Assembly: GCF_921293095.1 (NCBI RefSeq)
Contig: NC_060254.1
Coordinates: 12,276,001 to 12,340,000 of the forward strand
Direction of reading: 5' to 3'
DNA from: Ischnura elegans
Lineage: Eukaryota > Arthropoda > Insecta > Odonata > Coenagrionidae
DNA length: 64,000 bases
Positions 22,291-35,381 of this stretch are shown in pieces (position 1 is the stretch's first letter; the number at the start of each line of letters is the position of its first letter). Position numbers and translations under genes: made by a program. The notes beneath the pieces were generated by a model, which had not been told where the DNA came from, searched no databases, and worked only from the letters and a program-made list of their open reading frames with translations.

Positions 22291-24994
22291 CCCGTAAAAG
22301 TTTGATTTTTGCTGTCATTAAATCGGTTTCCAGAAATATCCGTAGCGCGGCCTGATTCTATGCATCAAAGTATTGTAACCAATGTTACCATTTACACGAT
22401 TTTACCACGGTTCATGATCGCACCGAAGACGCGTGCACTTTCACTGTTCCGGAGAGTCCTTTCACACTTAAACCAGTCAGTTCACAAAAATAATGAAAAA
22501 GAATTGGCGTATATGTACCGTTGTCGCTTGTGCTGTCGTTTTTGTGAAAAGGAAGCTTAAAAACTAATTAGTTGACAATACACTTAAATAATTGTTACAT
22601 ACAAAGATAATTATTTTTTTAATTTTTACATTTAGTACATTTTGTCTCTTTTAATCAAACAAATAGGTAATATTGTTCCATTATCTTTTTTTACATTTTT
22701 AAATTTGCATGAAGGAGTTTAATCAATCTTTTGTTTTTTTTATTTTTGCAAATTTTGTTTTCATAATATATTTCATGCATAATATTTGTTTTACTTTTCA
22801 ATATTTTGAGATTACAAACAGAATATGATCTAATAAAAATTACCATGGGAAGGAGGTTAAGACATAAAAATGATTCAAAGATGAGTAATTTGTTGAGGCA
22901 GTGTGTATGCAGCTGGGTTACTTGGATCGTAATATGAAATGTCTGTAAAGAGTGTTAAAGATTAAGATTCAGCAAAATATTCATTGCTCATAAGCTCGTA
23001 CGCACAAACACACACACAAATACACAGTCATAAAGAACAAGAAAACACAAACGCATCCTTCGCATTTAAATAACTGTGAATAAGTGCAAAAACTATTTAA
23101 TTAGTAATAATTAGTTGATTTTATAATATGACGGACTTACACTTCCTCTCGTCTTAATCGGCTGAAAATTCGACGCCATGTGATGAGTTTCATTGGCTGA
23201 CTAGGACGACAGTGTTTTTTTTTGTTTTGATTATTACGATTGGTAATTTTATTTCCATCAAATTGAATACAACGTATGGGAGTATTAAGATTTTAATACG
23301 ATACAACTATTGGTGTTTCCTTTGCTAAATATTTATGATTGATATAGAGGAATTCAAGTTGGGGTTTCAATGTTGGCATCACCTTTTGATTACTGCGCAG
23401 CTGGCTGCTTCGAATGTTTTTTTTATTTACTCTGAAGTATAGCCATGGCTATAAGTCGCAGTATAAGCAGTAGTAGCGCCAACAGCGGATAAATTTTTAT
23501 ACCATGTTTTGAGATGCGTTTTTGCTGGTAATACGAGCTAACAATCGTAGAGGAAACCCAAATTCATTGGCTTATGAAATATCTCGTTTAATGTTTTCTG
23601 TCCTTGGCCCTAGGTTTAGTTCAATATTCAAATTGATTAGTGGCAATATTTCGCGAAATGATGGTCAGGTTACGTGTGTAAATTCTATCTCACTTCAGGG
23701 TCGTATGCAATGTGGGTATAGTAGGGCAGAGGTCCAGCAAGAACAGAAGAAAATATTCGGCGTTAAGCTGTATTCCGCCTACTACTTAGAGCTGTTGAAG
23801 TGTTTCCTATCCCTTCACTAGTAATTTCATTTTTTTGGATATTTTAAGTTTATTGTGCAAATAAATTATGATGGGGTATTCTTATTGATAATTAATAATC
23901 TAAAATAAATTCCTGATTCCTCAATGAAAATAAATTGCATGCACACGGCTGACTCGAAAAGTTACCCATCATCATCTAAGCATTGCGCAGTGGAAACAAG
24001 GCATTACCTGGTCATCTTGGTGCACACACAAACGCAGGTTTATTTCTATTTTACGAGCGGCGCGGTGCGGCATTTCTACCGCAGACTCTCCCTCTCCCAC
24101 GGGCAGCGGAGGAGCCGCATAACGTAACCGATGTAGGTAACTCAGAAATATTCCTCGCCAACTTTATTTATATGTATGTATAAAAAAGAAAAAGAAGAAG
24201 GGTTCGGAACTCCGCGGGAGGGTTATCATCTCAACAGGCTTCCAAAAACCGCTCGAGAAAAGCAGTTTTTCCCCGGGCGGAATGCAGGTTACGGCCCGTA
24301 CTATATGCGGAGCTGCGGTGGTATGATTCTCTCTCCTCGGCTTGCTGGGCCGTGCGATCCACGGTTCCCTGCATTTTGCAGCGATCATCACGGGCCGGTT
24401 TAACTTTTCGCCCCGAAACACTCCCTAAAAACATCACGGAACACTGCGTGTCGCATTATAAGGGCCGTGCACTGAAGTCAAATGCGCGTAGAAACTTCAT
24501 TTATACGACGGAGCCGAAGAAATGCACTAGAAACATTATCCTCGGACACGTACTGTTTTTTATGCCAAATATTATGTATTCTTATTTCAAGGCACGATAA
24601 AAAAACACTTTAATTATAACTCGTACGCCTCGTTACTACATTACGTGTGTAGGTTTCGAGCAGAATCCGAGTAAAAAATTGATTTAAATCTATTTCACTT
24701 CTCATCCGAGCTTGCATGAATACAGCCAAACAGTAAAACAAATTTTTTCATACAATATAGAAATTTAATTTGCTGAAAAGTTTACCCTGTCACCCTAACA
24801 CCGTGATAAAGAAAAACTATTGGGCGTCAAGGATGAGGCAAATAATTTGAGAAAATACGCGAAAAATATTCTTATAGTGCACCAATGGCAGGATCCAATC
24901 ATAAATAGACTATGTCCTTATGTTATCACCTGAGTATTCAGCATTTTCAAATAAAAGATATTCAAGAAAAACTAATGGTTGAGAGAGTAGAGCC
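22291..24994. other. Gene-free intergenic DNA
   Basis: Very AT-rich with long T runs at 22600-22850. A perfect 16-bp palindrome TATAGCCATGGCTATA lies at 23438-23453. A second CpG-rich patch lies at about 24200-24500. No gene recognised. Confidence 0.5.
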
Positions 24995-25110
24995 GAGAGT
25001 AAAATGTGTACAATGGGCAGAGCCTCGTGCTCCCGACAGAAGGCTCTAAATCTATATCCTGGTTTGAGTCCTCATACTCTTTCTCTCTTTCTAAAATTAT
25101 GGATTTCCAT
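24995..25110 (+). mobile_element. tRNA-like SINE head (remnant)
   Basis: A box-A-like TGGGCAGAGCC at 25014 is followed about 47 bases later by a box-B-like GGTTTGAGTCC (25061-25071), the layout of an RNA polymerase III promoter from a tRNA. The cloverleaf is not intact, so a tRNA-derived SINE is likelier than a tRNA gene. The 3' end could not be defined. Confidence 0.4.
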
Positions 25111-26020
25111 AATTTTGCAAAATTATTCCTGGCTTAGTAAAAAGAAATACAGTTGTGCGATAATAGAACACGCCATCTGATATTTCCGAGGAAAAATAAA
25201 TCAGTGCTTAAGAAACCATAGCCTTTCTGTAATAACTCTAGAATTACAATGCAACATAGCATAGCAAAGTAGATCTAAATCCCTAAAAATTCAAATAATA
25301 CGAGTAAAGTTAACATTTTCACTATCTCTGAATATCTTTTGGCCTTAACACTGTGGAACGGTTTCAAATTTCAAAGACAACCTCTTTGAACTATAATTAA
25401 TGTAATTCAATTCTGCAATTCATGCCTGAAAGGAAATTGAAAGTTGAGCTCGTAGGTTAAAATTCAAGTATAAAGCATGAAAGATTTATTTTTTCCTTTA
25501 TTACAGTGCCAAAGCTTCTTTCATGTTTCCTTTCATTATTCAATTATTCAGGAAACACTCCGAGGCCATATTTCGCGGAGTTATTTGAATTTTAAAATTT
25601 TCGCAAATTTTTAATATACTCGAGGAAGCATCACGGGCAGGAATGATTGAATTGTGTGTGAAATTTGAAAAGGATTTTGTGATCAACTGTAAATAATTTC
25701 TCACTGGTGAATAATTTAATTACTTTTCACTGGGTCTTCTTCTCTGCATCATGTATTCCTGCATCCTCTACTCGCTTCTTTTTTAATATTCTCGCCTGAG
25801 CTGCGGCGAGAGCAATGTGAATTTTCGTTTTTAAACAAACAAGCAAGTAGCAAAGAAAACGCAAAGGCTTAATTAAAGTGGATGGGGAATTTTCACATGC
25901 GTACGAATATAGCGGAATGCAAGCAAATAGAGACTTAAGAAATTATGTGGACATTTTTTCATTGTTTTGGTTTTAATAATACAATACCGCGTCTCAGTTC
26001 CCAATGATTGTCGTTATTAC
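25111..26020. other. Gene-free AT-rich DNA
   Basis: Nothing recognisable beyond AT-rich single-copy-looking sequence. Confidence 0.5.
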
Positions 26021-26102
26021 AAGTTTTCTAGGATATTTCACTAATACTTATACCACAATTTTAAAAGTAATACAAGTAATAATGAAATATCCAAGAAAAC
26101 TT
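26021..26102. repeat. 82-nt precursor-microRNA-sized hairpin
   Basis: AAGTTTTCTAGGATATTTCA (26021-26040) pairs with 26083-26102 with one mismatch, and pairing continues imperfectly for roughly ten more bases on each side of an 18-22-base loop. Size and near-perfect stem resemble an insect pre-miRNA, but I do not recognise a known mature sequence, and a degenerate MITE is an equal alternative. Confidence 0.45.
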
Positions 26103-26393
26103 CTAATAGAATACCACAAAGTTCATAATGAGTTAGTAAAGTTTATCTTCATTACCTTTAGTTATTGTAAGTGAACGATCACAATGCAAAGTATTTTACA
26201 ACTCTTCACAATACAATCGTTCCTTTTTACACAGATGTACCAAAAATAAGGTTGTTTTTCGACCAGAAACAGTATTATCTGAAGAAGGAGATATCAATAT
26301 GATAAATCTACATGCAATTATATGTACCTGCTTCAATATAAATCAAAGGAGCGAGTTTTCCTTAACTGGTCCACACTAATCTACAGTGGCGCG

Positions 26394-26425
26394 AAAAGTA
26401 TTTAAATAGTTGTGTGCATTTTGAC
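26394..26425. mobile_element. Possible Tc1/mariner-type terminus
   Basis: A TA dinucleotide precedes CAGTGGCGCGAAAAGTATTT, which resembles the terminal inverted repeats of Tc1-like elements (CAGTG... and an AAAAGTATT block). No matching second end or transposase fragment was found nearby, so this may be a solo end or chance. Confidence 0.25.
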
Positions 26426-29400
26426 ATGATGAATGGAATGGGCACTGGAGGTTAGTAACTCCATAGAGTAATTTAAATGAGAGGGTTTAATAATTAATGT
26501 TTAAACTTAGATCCTATTTTTCATGCCCGCTTCATTTTTGTAACGCTCATTCCCCCAGCATTATATATTTTCTTCACCTCCATTCAAGCCATCAATTTTC
26601 CCGGGGAAGTACTAACTACCTTTTTTAAGTAAACATGATCATTTTGACGCCACGTACATACAAAGGGCTCAATTAACTTTTATTAACTAGGCTCTGTTTA
26701 ACCAAACACGTCTCACCTTGGAGATTCTTTTATAGCTCTCAATGAGTTAGTGAATAAAAATACCTCACTTCAATGCATTCTAGAAGAGAATTTATAGATG
26801 ACTAAAGAATATATCCTACCATGTGTGGCATGATTTGGCGGAAGTTATTAAGTTAAATAAGGCACCATATTATTTCCCCTGAATTTATTTTCACGCAATG
26901 AGTCTCGTTTTCACAACCACACAAAGAAGGCACTTCAAAATATTGTGCCAGCAACGAAGCACGTCGGGCGAAAAAACAATTGTGGATATATTGCAGTGCG
27001 TTATTTAATCAAGATTAGAAAAGTGTTTTATACCGGGAGGAGGGCAAGTGATAAGAAGCTCTAGACGGGGGATGAAGAAAATATTATTTTTGATGAAGCA
27101 AGGGCCTCAAAATGTGACGGTGAAATGTAAACTTGCTACTAAAAAATGTTTATGGCCGTTAGAGAAAAAAATCACGAGGAAAGCAGAAAATGGAAGAAAG
27201 AGCATAGGGTTCAAAGATTATAAGGAATACAATAGGCTATACAAAGAGGTAAAGCTCAAATAAAAGGAAATATCTTGACATTTTTGTTTTGGTTTCCGTT
27301 TAATTCAACTTGAACGCTCATAATACTACTAATAATCGCAACAAAGGTTTAGGATCGAAAAGAATCACGCATGATCTGGCCCTTTCAAGAAAAGAGCCAT
27401 CGAAATGCCTCATGAACTCCGTGATATTCTTTAAAAAGTCATTTTTTTCACCAAGAGATTTTTTTTCATCGGCAGCCGACCGTAAACTCAAATGATATCG
27501 TCGAAAGCATGCTTTATTCGCTCAGTATTTAGCTTCAAGTTTTTTTTTTCACGGCTATCAAAGGAAACCCATTGCGACGTCAACGCACACACAACGCCAC
27601 AAAGTGTTGCGCCATATTTGACCTGCACTCGGCACCGCTCGTTTGCCCAGCGATCCATCAAAAATTTCCTGCGGTCTCCCACGAAGCACGCGTGTCCACA
27701 ACTCACGAGCTGCTCCCGAACAAACCCGGCTCTGCAGCAATGCCACAAATTCCCAGTACTCTCCCCTCTTGCGCCAACGTACGCAAATATCTGAAAGTCC
27801 CCAAAGAAATGAACTCGGGGAATAAGCCACCGCGCCCGCAATCACACAATCTAACTGGACGCATCGATTTTCCACGCGTTTTGTAATTGGTGTCCATTTC
27901 CTCTCTAACGAGGGGCAAACGATCACAATATCTGTCGACTATGACCAAGTATAAAATTGAAGCGGAACGCTATCTTGCATTTTTACCTCATTCTCTTTCT
28001 ATTTTTTATTCAAACAATACGCGCCGAACGTTATGCGCCCGTAATTAGCTATGGAACTAGAGGAGGTCTCAGTCCGTCCCGCAGATGACTACTTTATGCT
28101 GCAAGCCTATGGCAAAACTGAACGGTTAACAAAAATGCCCGCAGTGTAGTGATGAGACCAGAACAATCCATTTTTTGTTATTTTTAGAACATCATTTGAA
28201 TTCGTACGGAATGAAGGCATTGAGAATAATAAATTAAACAGATTATATCCTCATGAATTTTAAGTTTTGGCAAATATCCCTAATTATACCCTATTTCATC
28301 GTGAAATTGGGGCAGCTCTATCGTCACCGACGCGAGTGGCGACTTCCATAAACTCATTTAAATACGCTTTGGGCCGCATCACATGCAATCGCCGACTGGA
28401 GACTACTCTATTGTAATATTTCCCTCATTCTCTCCTTTCCCTTTCTCATTTCAAGCAAAAATCGTCGAACGTTTTGCGCCCGTAGTTAGTTTCAGTCCAA
28501 CATCAGTTCGACCCGCGCCGTGCGCCCCTGGGGAGCGCTGACCGAACCATTTGAGGGCGTATTTACCCGCGAATGGGATCCATAAACAAATTAGGAGCAA
28601 CGCAGAGACCGCGTCGCCTGTTTGCAGCCTCTCCCGTGCCCCTTTCTCTCCGCTCCTGCTGCGGCTACGGAGCGCCAAAGCATGTTCAGCAAGCCGGGCA
28701 CAAGTATTGGAGGAAGCGAACGTTAGATGCACGGGAACAAATCCGTGCCGCCGCTATGCCCACGAGTGGATCATTTTTTTGTGCAACACAACACTCAATG
28801 TACTTCCTTTTCGCCCGCAGTCCTGCATCCAAAAAAACGCTGCACTCGCTATTTCCCTCCGTTATACACTTTTCCAATCCACGTTTTCACCACCGCATCC
28901 ATTCCAATCAAGGGAATTCCGTCGCTCTTCCTTTGATAGAGCTTTGAAATTGTCTCCGCAGGGCGAAAAATTCGCTGTAAATCATGTTCTCTCCGTTATA
29001 TTTTGTATTTTAACGCTCCCACATAGAAGTGCGTATCCATTTCTTTAGCCGTAAGGTAAGCGCGTCCGTTTAATCCCAACAGAACTCCAACAGAATTCAA
29101 TTAGAATGATCAAAGCATGATAAATGCAAACGAAATGGAGATTGGCACGGTGGCCAAAATTTTTCACGAACTTTCCTCTTCATTGAACAAGAATCTTTTT
29201 CCTTTATTATGAGCATACATGAGTGAGAGGTGATGAACTTGAATTTATCCTGATTGATTGCAGTACGAGGTGATCCCAAAAACACACTATTTAATTATTG
29301 GAATGTTCCACGGTTACTTACCGGATTCGATTTCGGACGATTTAAAGACCATTCACACACAGCAACTTAACTGATTGTAGCTTTACTTATTGTGACCAAA

Positions 29401-32400
29401 AAATGATATGCTCATTCCGTCAACAATACCGCCAAATGCGTATTTATCATGACATAGATTTTAGAAACCTTAAAATAGTTCTAATGGCTACCAATAGACA
29501 AAACTATCTTACTTGATATCGATTACTTCAAAGGAATAGCAAGTTTTCTCAAACTAAAGACATTCTGAGCTGTTTTGATCCAACTAACACTATTTTGGGT
29601 CGTCACTACTTAGGCCAAACCAAATTAGAATTTAAATACCAAGTAGTAGTGGACATGGCTTTAATGTCATCTCGATTCAAAGGCAAAAATTAGGGTTTTT
29701 GTGAAATGAGAACTCTAATGAAGCGAATTTTGCTCTGACTCCTTAAAAATAACATTTGAACACATTACAGCTTCATATATAAAATTATCAACCTATTTAC
29801 GGAGACAAATCTTTAATTTACGCTAATTTTAATTTTGTAGTGGAAGAGGGGCAAGTCATGTTTATTTCCCCTTACATTCTGTCTCTTGCTTAATATAGCT
29901 TAAAGTTTCACATGGATGTTAGTATATGGGCTCACATGGATGTCTCAGCACGTCGTTTTTAGGCTTCATTTGAATAGACTGGATCCATTTCTTTCTCAGC
30001 CAACTAGTCTTCATCATGCCTTCTATCCTCAAATCCAAAAAAGAGGCCTTAAAAAAACAAAAAAATATATTCTTAGGAAAGGAAATAAATTACATTTTTC
30101 ATGCCTCAAATATAAAGGGATAGTTTCCAATATCGGTGGAATTTAAGCTATTGGCATTTATTTGTACTGGAAATAGAAATAGATAATTCGTGAATCAATG
30201 CGCTGAATCAGCCATGACTATAGGCACCGGCATTATATTAGTCGGTAATTAAAACTGTGCGTTCTTATTACTGTTTTATTGGACGCTGAGTTTTACTGAT
30301 GACACCGAAAGAATATATTCAAGAATATTTCATAACGGTTTACATAGCGTAAAAGGTTTCAAATAAAGTTTTGGTAAAGTTAAAGGTAATAAAATAAAGT
30401 CATCAAAATCAAACGAATATCGATCAGCGTGATGATCTATGCGTAGAAAAAAAGGAAAATGTTAACGTTAGAATGCGGTGGATTATCAAATTTAAATACT
30501 CAGAAACACCGATACCGCTAATTTCATTGACTATTTTTCTATTTCATCAAATTTTAGGACGAACCATTCTCCGGAAACTTGGATTTTAAACAGTTCATGG
30601 CTCGCTCAGCATACACAGCATACACTCAAGTCGCTGTCTAATGAAAAAGATAGTTTGTTAGAAGATGGCAGGTGTCCCTCAGTAGCGATCTTTGTTAAAG
30701 GGTTATGCCTGAAGTCGCTCCCAGCTCCTCAAGTCAGTTTGGTCATGACCGTGTTGTTCCAGTAAAGGATAACCCCCTCTGAATGGCAGTGAGGAATTCA
30801 TGGGCCCCAATAATACACCGTAGAGACATGAAATGGCTGATAGTCACACGCCCCGAAGGGCATAGGGCAAGATTATTGCGTGAATGCATACCCTTATTCT
30901 CATCCTAACCCTACCAAATTATGACGATGAGCGCTGTTGGCGTAGTGAAACAAGTGACTAACTATAACAGTGGTATTCAAAGAGAAATACGGGAAAAAGA
31001 TTATTTGTAGACTAGGAAAGTATTATTTTATAACGGATTTTAATATCTTCTTCCAACTGAAGTAGCTTTGTTGCTTATCTTCACGACTTCTCTCAAGGTA
31101 TAATTGTCTAAAACGAAAAAATACTTATGTTGAATGAACATGGAAAGTTCTCGCGAGACCAATATGTAGTGGTTAAATGATTTTAATTAATACGCAACAG
31201 CATTGAATTAACATGTCTACCGACTTGCGCCTTCCACCGCATAGCCAAAAAACATGGCTCCTTTATCAACCTTAGCGCAAAAACTTTGAATGAGATTATG
31301 AAAACAAAAAGGTGTCTCCTATTGCCAAACTTGAAACAAATCTAGCTTCGATGATTTATGCGTTATTCAACACCAATAGTTTATCTTTGAGATATAAGTT
31401 TTCAGAGTCGAGTGGCTAAAATTCTGAAACGGAGCGCATGAACTCACCGCTTCTCAACCTTGAGGCCCTCTTGCTCTGGGTCCACAACAGGGAAAGAGGG
31501 GCCCGGCACGAAAATGGGCTTGAAAAGTAGGAAGGAAAAAATGCGAGCTTCGTGGCAGCCCTATGTAATCGCCCCGTCCCGGCCATCGGCACGTAAAGAT
31601 CTTCCACTCGGCGTTTCCAGTTCCCACATCGGGATCATCTTGACGACCTCCGAAGCCACTTAATAACGGTAATCACGCAGAAAATAGGCATTGAACTTTG
31701 TTCTAAAAACATCAACCGGACCGAGGAGAACATTATATCATTTTCAAGGCCGACATTCGTGTTTCTGCGTTGGCTATAGTTACGTGTGTGTGTGTGTTGG
31801 TTAAGCCTACGATCGCTAAGGATGTTGTATCTCGCAGAATTAAGAGCTTCAAGAAGTAGAACATGATGGTTTTTTTAAGCAGCTGTATCAGGAAAGAGAA
31901 TGTAAACGAATGTAGAATTTGATGGTGAGTGTAATCTGCGGTGTAAAAATGACGATGATGAACTTCATAATTTACTTCATTTTACAAAAATAATTTACGA
32001 TGGAGGAGGCATTTTTTCACCCATATTTTATTGTTTCCTTTCTAGTTCTGATGTTGATAGTAACTCGCAAGCCATTTCGTGAACATTTGACAAAGATCAT
32101 CGAACGAGTTTTATCAGCCACCGAATTTTATGTTTACTACACAACTACACTAACTGGGAAAACTGAATTTCCACATGAAATATCCTCAACTATCGTAACA
32201 AGACGAGCACGGTGGACACGTGGCACATATTTTGGCATGTCTACCTTTTTCTCGAATGCTGCTCAGCAATGTGAATGTAACACGTCATTCTTGCGCACGA
32301 TCATTAAATATAAATACTTAAAGAATATTGTTACTAATAAATTAAATCAAAATTGCGAAAATTACTGCCCTCATATAAAATGGATACAGTAAAACACTTG

Positions 32401-33889
32401 GCGTGCTATGGGCGTAATATGAAACTTCTTATATTTTTGCTACGGGCGTAATATTACGCCATCCATATTTTTGAAAATCGTAGTTTGCCATTTTTAACTA
32501 ACAGTAAGTGGTATACCAGTAAATCTAACCTCTAAATAAAAAAATGAAAAAAACAAAAGTATAATCTTTCCTTTAAAATGATACCATGCAATTATTTCTT
32601 GCATCAGAGATTTTTGTTAAGAAATAATACAAAAGTATTGAAAATGGTCAGCATCGGGGTACAGCTCCACAGTACTAAGGTCAGCACAATAAGTGATAAA
32701 TAAATGGTCATATGCGAATGAAATGGTAAAAAGCGACCTCACTGACGAAGAAAAAAGCAAACTATTGACATCGAAGATGAAATTTTGGCAATTTTTCAAA
32801 AGTTATTTAAAAAATTATAAAAATTTTGTCGCATTTTCAAATGGTGGTAAGCCTGTCGGCCGAAAGTATTCCTTTCAAAGTGAGAGCAAAATTATATGGC
32901 AGCACTACATTCGCACCTAATGCTCGCTGGCTCAATTAGTGCCTCGGTTTCACCCGAGTTGAGGGGTTTTCCTGCTCAAGGCAAACAGCTAAAAAGAGTT
33001 CCGATCCGGAAGGAATCGAGAAACGCACCCATTGTCTCGCCACTATTCCTTAGTCACGCTCCCAGCGCGCGGACTCAAAAACGCACCTGCATTCTCCAAC
33101 AGAAACTCTCCCTCCCATACACCCGAACGAGAAAAAATGAGATCCACGGCATTCCTACTTTTCACTACCTGCTCCTCTGCGGCAAAAGTGCGAGATTAAT
33201 TGAGCATCTCAGTGCTCGCGACTACCGTTCCTCCCCCCAGCTACTCCCGCTCCCCAACTCTGGAGCGAGATTTTTCGAGGAAGGACTCGAGGTGAAGGAA
33301 GAAGGCGGAGGAGAAAGGCTAATCAATGAATCATGCGTGGATTTTTTTCGCTTTTTTTACATCCACCTTCCTAAATAAAGAAAAAGGAGCAGAGCAAGCT
33401 GCTCATTGTCGGAAGGAGTTGAAGGAGTAGAATAAAAAACCACTCCTCCCTCATCATCAACCTCGCCTTTCCCTTCTCCTTCCTGTGTATGAGTGCGAGA
33501 GAGGGGGGAAGTTTCGTTTCACGCTTTAATCAATTAGCCTGGAAACTCGGGGGCACTGTACGAGGGATGGGAGTGTGGGCAAATTCTATGGAATCAACCT
33601 CTATAAGTCTTGACCAAATTCGTTCGACTCCAAAACGACACTGGGGAGTGGAAAAAATTGTGTATAGGCAAGGTAAGGTTGGTAGGTATATATATTTTTC
33701 TCTCTCAGGAGTTCTCTCCTTCCTGCATCATCCCTTTTACTCCGTAGTTATTTTTTTGTGCTTCTCTTGAGGGCAAATGTGTCGGGAGAGATGAGTATCA
33801 CTCACCTCTAGCGCTAATGATAACTCCCTTCCTCTCCCCTAATCCCCCCGTGGCTATGCATTATATGACCAATGGCTGCTGAGTCATCT
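26426..33889. other. Gene-free intergenic DNA with GC-rich patches
   Basis: No gene recognised. Patches at about 27560-27900, 28490-28960 and 32930-33480 are richer in CpG and have overlapping open frames on both strands without domains. A perfect palindrome GGCGTAATATTACGCC lies at 32445-32460, and a GT microsatellite at about 31785-31799. Confidence 0.5.
28016..28492 (+). repeat. Diverged direct repeat flanking ~400 bp
   Basis: The blocks at 28016-28050 and 28457-28492 share GTCGAACGTTTTGCGCCCGT-like sequence followed by AGTTAG or AATTAG, and both are preceded by a TTCTC-rich pyrimidine stretch ending in TTCAA. The spacing is about 440 bp. This is either an old tandem duplication or two copies of a short element end. 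Confidence 0.55.
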
Positions 33890-34130
33890 CCATCCACGTC
33901 CACTCTCTCCCTCTAGCGTGTCCCCCAGGAAATAGTCCGGCCGCCCCCACCCCTCCCGCACATCAACGCAACGCCCATGAAAATCCCGCCTGCGCACTCC
34001 GCGGTCCGCCATCCGACGCGATCGACGGCCCGACCCGCCTGCCTGCCTGCGTCCGAAGCATCCGCCCGTCCAACATGGCCAGTGGCCGAAACCTCCAAGG
34101 ACGCCCCTCCTGACCCGTCGCAATTTGCAT
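33890..34130. other. CpG-rich island with octamer motif
   Basis: A sharply bounded G+C- and CpG-rich block containing many CCGCC, GCGG and CCGTCC motifs. It ends at ATTTGCAT (34123-34130), the canonical POU-factor octamer. Open frames here have no recognisable domain. It could be a promoter, enhancer or untranslated exon. Confidence 0.4.
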
Positions 34131-34211
34131 TTTTGGTGACTTTAAATTCGTTTAAAACTGACGCTCATTCATATGTGGTACGAGCTGATAAGTAAGCAAT
34201 ATTCTCTAAGT

Positions 34212-34450
34212 CAATGGCATAACTATATGGGGGATAGATCCTCCCCCCCAAAACCTCAGAGAGATGAAAAATTATTTAAAACTGTTGTCTAGTTTTGACA
34301 GATAATAACTACATCGGGTTAAAGTCAAATTTTTAGTGCCAAAATGATGTAAAATGCATTTCCAGGCATGTTATTTTTTTATTTCACCAGATTTTGCCTG
34401 GGGAGAGGGGTCGCCATTCCACCCAAGGCATATTCCTAGTTACGCGACTC
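34212..34450. mobile_element. hAT-type MITE with perfect 8-bp target duplication
   Basis: CTCTAAGT occurs at 34204-34211 and again at 34451-34458, an exact 8-bp duplication as made by hAT transposases. The left end reads CAATGGCATAACTATATGGG and the right end, inverted, GAGTCGCGTAACTAGGAATA; both hold a TGGCGTAACTA-like terminal repeat. The 239-bp interior has no coding capacity. Confidence 0.8.
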
Positions 34451-34459
34451 CTCTAAGTA

Positions 34460-34858
34460 CAATGAAACCTCTCATATACGGACACCTACGCTCCTCGGAA
34501 ATGTGTCCGCAAGAGGTGTTCGAAGACCGGAGGTGACTTAAAGAAAACCTTATTTTTACGCATAATATTACCTCGAAAATATTAGTGTAGGAATTTAAGC
34601 CAGATGAATGAAATCCTTTTATATACAAAAAATAAGTTAATTAGAAATCGTTCAGAAAACCCATGGCGATGGTGTCTGTAAAAGAGTATAATTGAGTCTA
34701 TGAAGTGTCCGTGTCCGTCAGTGGGGTAGTACCAGCACTGGACGTCATATCCTTATAAAAATGCATATCCTTTTGCCGGGGAATTGAATACTGTTAGTAG
34801 TAACCGTAAGTTAGAGGTAACCGTAAATCAGAGGTGCCCGTGAACAGAGATTCCACAG
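34460..34858. mobile_element. pogo/Tigger-like MITE flanked by TA
   Basis: TA dinucleotides at 34458-34459 and 34859-34860 bracket a 399-bp element. The left end reads CAATGAAACCTCTCATATAC then GGACACC; the right end, inverted, reads CTGTGGAATCTCTGTTCACG then GGCACC. Several further GAGGT-plus-CCG units repeat near the ends, as in Tigger/pogo non-autonomous elements. Its left TA overlaps the right target duplication of the preceding hAT element. No transposase is present. Confidence 0.65.
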
Positions 34859-35118
34859 TATTTAGATTTAAAGATCATGCTTAAAAAGCACGTGTTAAAT
34901 GCAAACTGCTGCGTGGCATTTGAGAAAAGATTAGGCACGTCAAAATCTGCACGCCGAACTCGGCTTGTTACGATAGCTATTGATTTTGTAATTCACATTA
35001 GTGAGTCGGGTAATTCAACATGGGAATCTATTTCTCTAGGAACTGTTTTAGGCCACATTGATAAACCCTTGTCCGTGCACATATATACTGGATATTTGCA
35101 TTATCCCATAATCATTAT

Positions 35119-35381
35119 CAGGGATGCCGACAAACAAAAATTATTGGGGGGGGGGGGCAAACCGGGGACCTTGTCCCGGGAAATTTTATAAGTAGCGAGT
35201 TTTAAGTTTTTAAGCATTTTAGAAGAGTCATATGATCATCATTAGAACCCTGATAACTCGAATCTCGATATTTGGACACTCCGGGGAAAATCGACAAGCC
35301 TGACACATTTTTTCTTCACACCCATAACGAATTTTTGAGGGGGCTCGGGCCCCCTCAGGCTCCATGGAGTCGGCGCCACTG
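35119..35381 (-). mobile_element. hAT-type MITE, family A, copy 1
   Basis: Ends CAGGGATGCCGAC (left) and CAGTGGCGCCGAC (right, inverted) form terminal repeats. Flanks ATCATTAT and CTTATTAT agree at 6 of 8 positions, consistent with an old 8-bp duplication. The interior matches the element at 53694-53945 in the opposite orientation over its whole length, including a G-rich run, the block AATTTTATAAGTAGCGAG and a CGACAAGCCTGACACA segment. No coding capacity. Confidence 0.75.

Noticed and set aside
27048..27263. Lys-rich 71-codon frame, considered as a retrotransposon fragment
   Set aside because: No clear reverse-transcriptase or endonuclease motif; composition explains the lysines.
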